64,000 bases of DNA from an uncultured Trueperaceae bacterium (GTDB lineage: Bacteria; Deinococcota; Deinococci; Deinococcales; Trueperaceae). The notes below the pieces were generated by a model, which did no database searches, was not told the origin of the DNA, and worked only from the letters and a program-made list of their open reading frames with translations. Every line of letters starts with the position of its first letter. Positions within the stretch are counted from its first letter, which is position 1. The position numbers were made by a program, and so were the translations under genes. This document shows positions 61,556-64,000 of the stretch, in pieces. The DNA lies in the NCBI GenBank assembly GCA_937873495.1, contig CALMXZ010000015.1, positions 1-64,000 of the forward strand, read 5' to 3'.

Positions 61556-62704
61556 ATGGATCCGGCCGCGAACAGCGCTGCGACGATAACTGCCACCTGG
61601 CGACCCGGGGTCATCGACCTCGGTCCAGGGCACCCGTCGACCGACTTGCTACCCCTAGAACTGCTGCGGTCGGCGGCGCAGGTCGCCCTGACCGGCGACG
61701 CATCGATCCTCCAGTACGGCGCCGAGCAGGGTTCCGAGCGGTTCAGGCGGCAGCTCGCGGCGGTGTTGGCAGCCGAGACGGGTGTCGCCACCGACCCGGA
61801 CGCGCTGTTCGTCACCGGCGGCGCCTCGCAGGCGCTCGACATCCTCTGCACCCTGTACGCGCGACCCGGCCAGACCGTGCTGGTGGCCGAACCGACCTAC
61901 TTCCTCGCACTCAGGCTGTTCGCCGACCGCGGCCTCCACGTCGTGCCCATCCAGTGCGACGAGCACGGTCCGCTGCCGGCGGCGCTCGAGGCGGCGCTCG
62001 CGCTGCATCGGCCGGCGCTCTTCTACCTCGTGCCGATCTTCGGTAACCCTACGGGCGTGACGCTGACACCCGAGCGGCGCGCGGCCGTCGTCGACCTCAC
62101 CGCCGGCACCGGCACGCTCGTCGTGGCCGACGAGGTCTACCGCCTCCTCCAGTTCGATGGCCAGCCGACCGCGAGCCTGGTGGGGGAGGGACGCGAGCAC
62201 GTCGTATCACTCAACTCGTTCTCCAAGACGCTCGGCCCGGGCCTGCGGCTGGGTTGGTTCGCCGGTCCCGAAGCGGTCATCGGCCGCGTGCGCGCGAGCG
62301 GCTTCCTCAGGAGCGGCGGCGGGCTCAACCCCGTCGTCGCGGCGCTGGTTGGCGAGCTGTTGGCCGACGGACGGTTCTCAGACCACGTGCGCAACCTGCG
62401 TCGGGCGTACGCGCAGCGCGCGGGCGCACTCGCGGCTGCGCTGCGCGAGCACGTTCCGGAACTCGCCTTCGACGAGCCTCAGGGCGGTTACTTCATCTGG
62501 GCCCGGCTCGCCGGCAGCGGTGCCGAGCGGGTGCGAGCCGGCGCTCGGGAGGCGCGCGTGGATTACGCCCCGGGCACGGCGTTCTCGGTCGGCGGAGGGT
62601 GCTCGGACTACCTGCGGCTGTCGTTCAGCCACTATGCGCCGGAGGAGCTGGCGGAGGGCGCGCGCCGTCTGGGTGTGGGTTTGCGCGCCGCGTTGGCCGG
62701 TTGA
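61556..62704 (+). CDS. PLP-dependent aminotransferase (class I/II, LysN/Aro8-like)
   Basis: 382 residues. Motifs are LQYGAEQGSERFRRQLA, FVTGGASQALDILCTLY, FGNPTGVTLTPERR, VVADEVYRLLQFDG and SLNSFSKTLGPGLRLGW with the PLP lysine. This is the MocR-related free-standing aminotransferase group. TAATAT lies ten bases before ATG 61556, in the leaderless pattern; GTG 61547 is an alternative. Substrate unknown. Confidence 0.88.
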   Translation: MDPAANSAATITATWRPGVIDLGPGHPSTDLLPLELLRSAAQVALTGDASILQYGAEQGSERFRRQLAAVLAAETGVATDPDALFVTGGASQALDILCTLYARPGQTVLVAEPTYFLALRLFADRGLHVVPIQCDEHGPLPAALEAALALHRPALFYLVPIFGNPTGVTLTPERRAAVVDLTAGTGTLVVADEVYRLLQFDGQPTASLVGEGREHVVSLNSFSKTLGPGLRLGWFAGPEAVIGRVRASGFLRSGGGLNPVVAALVGELLADGRFSDHVRNLRRAYAQRAGALAAALREHVPELAFDEPQGGYFIWARLAGSGAERVRAGAREARVDYAPGTAFSVGGGCSDYLRLSFSHYAPEELAEGARRLGVGLRAALAG

Positions 62705-62711
62705 GGGGCTG

Positions 62712-62787
62712 CCCGCGCTAAGACATCCCTAGCCGAGAGAAGTCCTTAGCGGAGAGATCCCGCGCCAAGACACCCCGAGCCTAGACA
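62712..62787. repeat. Imperfect 29-base direct repeat
   Basis: CCCGCGCTAAGACATCCCTA at 62712 and CCCGCGCCAAGACACCCCGA at 62759, each continued by a similar AGCC..AGA tail, 47 bases apart. Non-coding, between the aminotransferase and the small gene. Confidence 0.45.
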
Positions 62788-62813
62788 TCGCGCTTAACAT
62801 GCGAGAGAACCTC

Positions 62814-63080
62814 ATGGCCAAGCAGACCCGTCATGCACCAACGGCAGTTACCGTCGAGCGCACGCTCGAGAGCACGGGGAACACAGTGCGGCTCCTACTC
62901 GAACCACTCGCGCGTGAGCGGGTCAGGGTCCTCGAGTACCACCGGATGCGCAGGGGAGAGACCCGCTACAGCCGCCAGAGGACCCAAGAAGGCGTGATCG
63001 TGGCGTTCGACCGCCTGAAGCTCGAGCGGAGTTTCGGGGAGGTCTTCCAGCAGGGCAGCCTCTTCGACGCGGCAGACTAG
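62814..63080 (+). CDS. Small conserved-looking hypothetical protein
   Basis: 88 residues from ATG 62814 with GAGAG upstream; ATG 62799 is an alternative. Soluble, basic and mixed alpha/beta. The pattern EYHRMRRGETRYSRQR followed by EGVIVAFDRLKLER is regular and codon-biased, so I accept it. No family recognised. Confidence 0.6.
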   Translation: MAKQTRHAPTAVTVERTLESTGNTVRLLLEPLARERVRVLEYHRMRRGETRYSRQRTQEGVIVAFDRLKLERSFGEVFQQGSLFDAAD

Positions 63081-63253
63081 CCTCCATGATCGTTGAGGAA
63101 CCGGGCGGGTGTCGTCGGCCGTGACGGCGCGTGGGTACGTGGCGTCGTTGTATACAGCACGAACCCAGGTCGTCGGGCACGCCGCAACTCTCGCCAGAGG
63201 CGGCGCTGCGGTTCGGGCAGGGAGGAGAGCTTGGCGTCGAGGCCAGGCTTCAC
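63077..63253 (-). pseudogene. Truncated AbiEii-like nucleotidyltransferase toxin
   Basis: GTG 63253 overlaps the antitoxin stop. The first ~34 residues (KLSSLPEPQRRLWREL, then GFVLY) match the start of AbiEii-type toxins, which continue FVLYGGTALAL and the GSxxxSxDxD motif. Here the homology is lost right after FVLY and the frame ends at 58 codons. No nucleotidyltransferase active site remains. Confidence 0.6.
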
Positions 63254-63567
63254 TCGAACCGCCGTACCGGTAGAGGAGGCACTGCGCCGGGCTCGGCAAG
63301 CCCGAGCCGGTAATGCCAGTAGTGCCAAGAACGGTCGTTGAACCAGCCCGCCTCGGCGTTCCTGAGCACTTCGGCCAGCCGCTCTTCCCCGACCTAAGAG
63401 ATCAGCGTCAACACGTCGCCGTGGTCGCCGATGTTCATGATCTGGGCGATGACGCGCTGCGGACGGCGCAGCGCTGCCTCGGCGTCCTGCCACCATATGT
63501 ACTTGGACGCCAAGGCTTTTAGCGTCTCATCTTCGTTCGCAGCGACGTCTGTGACCGGATGGGGCAC
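63250..63567 (-). pseudogene. AbiE-like antitoxin gene with internal stop
   Basis: Reading from GTG 63567: ASKYIWWQDAEAALRRPQRV, IAQIMNIGDHGDVLTLIS, then TAG (63396-63394), then VGEERLAEVLRNAEAGWFND and RSWHYWHYRLGLAEPGAVPP. The two halves are in the same frame and together make the usual ~100-residue protein found before AbiEii-type toxins (KYIWW... WHYRLGL). The nonsense codon splits it. A sequencing error cannot be excluded, but the toxin is broken too. Confidence 0.65.
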
Positions 63568-63581
63568 CCTTTCAGGGTGCC
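63563..63581. promoter_or_regulatory. Inverted repeat at the antitoxin start
   Basis: GGCACCCT-TTC-AGGGTGCC, 8-bp perfect arms, overlapping the presumed GTG start and ribosome site of the decayed antitoxin. It may be its operator. Confidence 0.45.
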
Positions 63582-63649
63582 ACGCCCTTCCGCCCAGCTC
63601 CGTCGTTTATGCCGGTTGGGACGGCGTTTAGCGTGATCCTGGTCGGCGC

Positions 63650-64000
63650 CTACTTCGCGTCCGCGTACCACGTGGTCGTCGACTCCACCTCGAACCCGAG
63701 CCCGAGGTAGAGCGCGGCGGCCGGCGCGCTGCCGTATGACACCTTCATCCGCTGCGCGCCCTTCGCGGCCAGGCGTTCGAGCCCCGCGCTGAGCATGGCG
63801 CGTGCCAGACCGCGCCGCTGGAACGCGTCCTCGACCCTGACCGGTTCGACGAGGCCGACCTTAGTTACCGGGTCGAACCAGTAGAGCGAGTAGGCGGCCA
63901 CCTGGCCGTCGACGGTCTCGATGGCGATGTCCAGCGTGGGGTCGTAGAGCGAGCATTGGCCGAGGCGCTCGGCCACTTCCGCGCCGTTACGCTTCCGCAT
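63650..64000 (-). CDS. GNAT-family acetyltransferase, partial at the window edge
   Basis: At least 116 residues. The GNAT acetyl-CoA loop is VRVEDAFQRRGLARAML (R/QxxGxA as QRRGLA), with the late ALYLGLGFEVESTTTWY strand. The codon at the window edge is ATG, but the N-terminal beta strands of the fold are missing, so the gene probably continues beyond 64000. Substrate unknown. Confidence 0.75.
   Translation of the reverse strand: MRKRNGAEVAERLGQCSLYDPTLDIAIETVDGQVAAYSLYWFDPVTKVGLVEPVRVEDAFQRRGLARAMLSAGLERLAAKGAQRMKVSYGSAPAAALYLGLGFEVESTTTWYADAK

Noticed and set aside
1-64000. CRISPR arrays, tRNA, rRNA, intact insertion sequences, prophage genes
   Set aside because: I saw no regularly spaced repeats, cloverleaf sequences, transposase motifs or phage structural genes. 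A tRNA or profile scan was not possible here.

Overview
The window comes from a GC-rich bacterium, most likely a member of the Deinococcota close to Truepera. The grounds are inference: secreted proteins carry signal peptides ending in A-Q, several genes have a TANNNT -10 box 6-11 bases before the start codon (leaderless transcription, common in Deinococcus), and the gene families fit. There are no rRNA or tRNA genes, CRISPR arrays or intact insertion sequences. Most of the window is dense, GC-rich metabolic and transport DNA. By eye, about 1-6 kb and 19.5-32.5 kb are less GC-rich, with more A/T-ending codons, which suggests acquired islands.

Layout. 0-5.8 kb: an accessory locus. A leftward TerY-P-like triad (vWA protein, PP2C phosphatase, Ser/Thr kinase) faces a rightward operon of a tail-anchored unknown protein, a ZorA-like MotA/ExbB protein with a long helical tail, and a ZorB-like MotB/OmpA protein. 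The C-terminal zinc-ribbon of the kinase lies in another frame. This is the best candidate here for an undescribed system, probably phage defence. 6-12.9 kb: YfeX-type peroxidase, class III aminotransferase, flippase-like membrane protein, glycosyltransferase, Nudix hydrolase, DUF1801 protein and FCY1-like deaminase. 13-17.7 kb: BMP-family nucleoside-type ABC transporter. 17.7-19.5 kb: Phd antitoxin with a truncated PIN toxin, and an AAA ATPase.

19.5-32.5 kb: a glycoside or glycoconjugate utilisation island (GH3, FGGY kinase, FucI-type isomerase, LacI regulator, peptide-type ABC transporter, Gfo/Idh/MocA oxidoreductase, M19 dipeptidase, NAD-epimerase). Two near-identical putative LacI operators sit beside good promoters on both sides of the lacI gene. 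32.6-37.1 kb: TetR regulator and an asymmetric heterodimeric ABC exporter. 37.1-42.3 kb: NagB-like deaminase, a small protein and an iron/polyamine-type ABC importer. 42.5-54 kb: lipoprotein, RelA/SpoT-type HD protein, NTPase-TPR protein, YfbR-like HD protein, a HigA remnant, MFS transporter, RarA fused to a methyltransferase-like domain, PPC-domain secreted protein and signal peptidase I.

53.8-60.8 kb: a hexuronate operon (NagB-like, SDR fructuronate reductase candidate, LacI, UxaE, UxaC, deacetylase-like protein) behind a TTGACA/TATCCT promoter and a LacI-type palindrome. It converts glucuronate or galacturonate towards mannonate. 61-64 kb: DinB protein, aminotransferase, small conserved protein, a decayed AbiE-like toxin-antitoxin pair and a partial GNAT acetyltransferase. 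Three eroded type II toxin-antitoxin loci (17.7, 47.1 and 63.3 kb) are a recurring theme.
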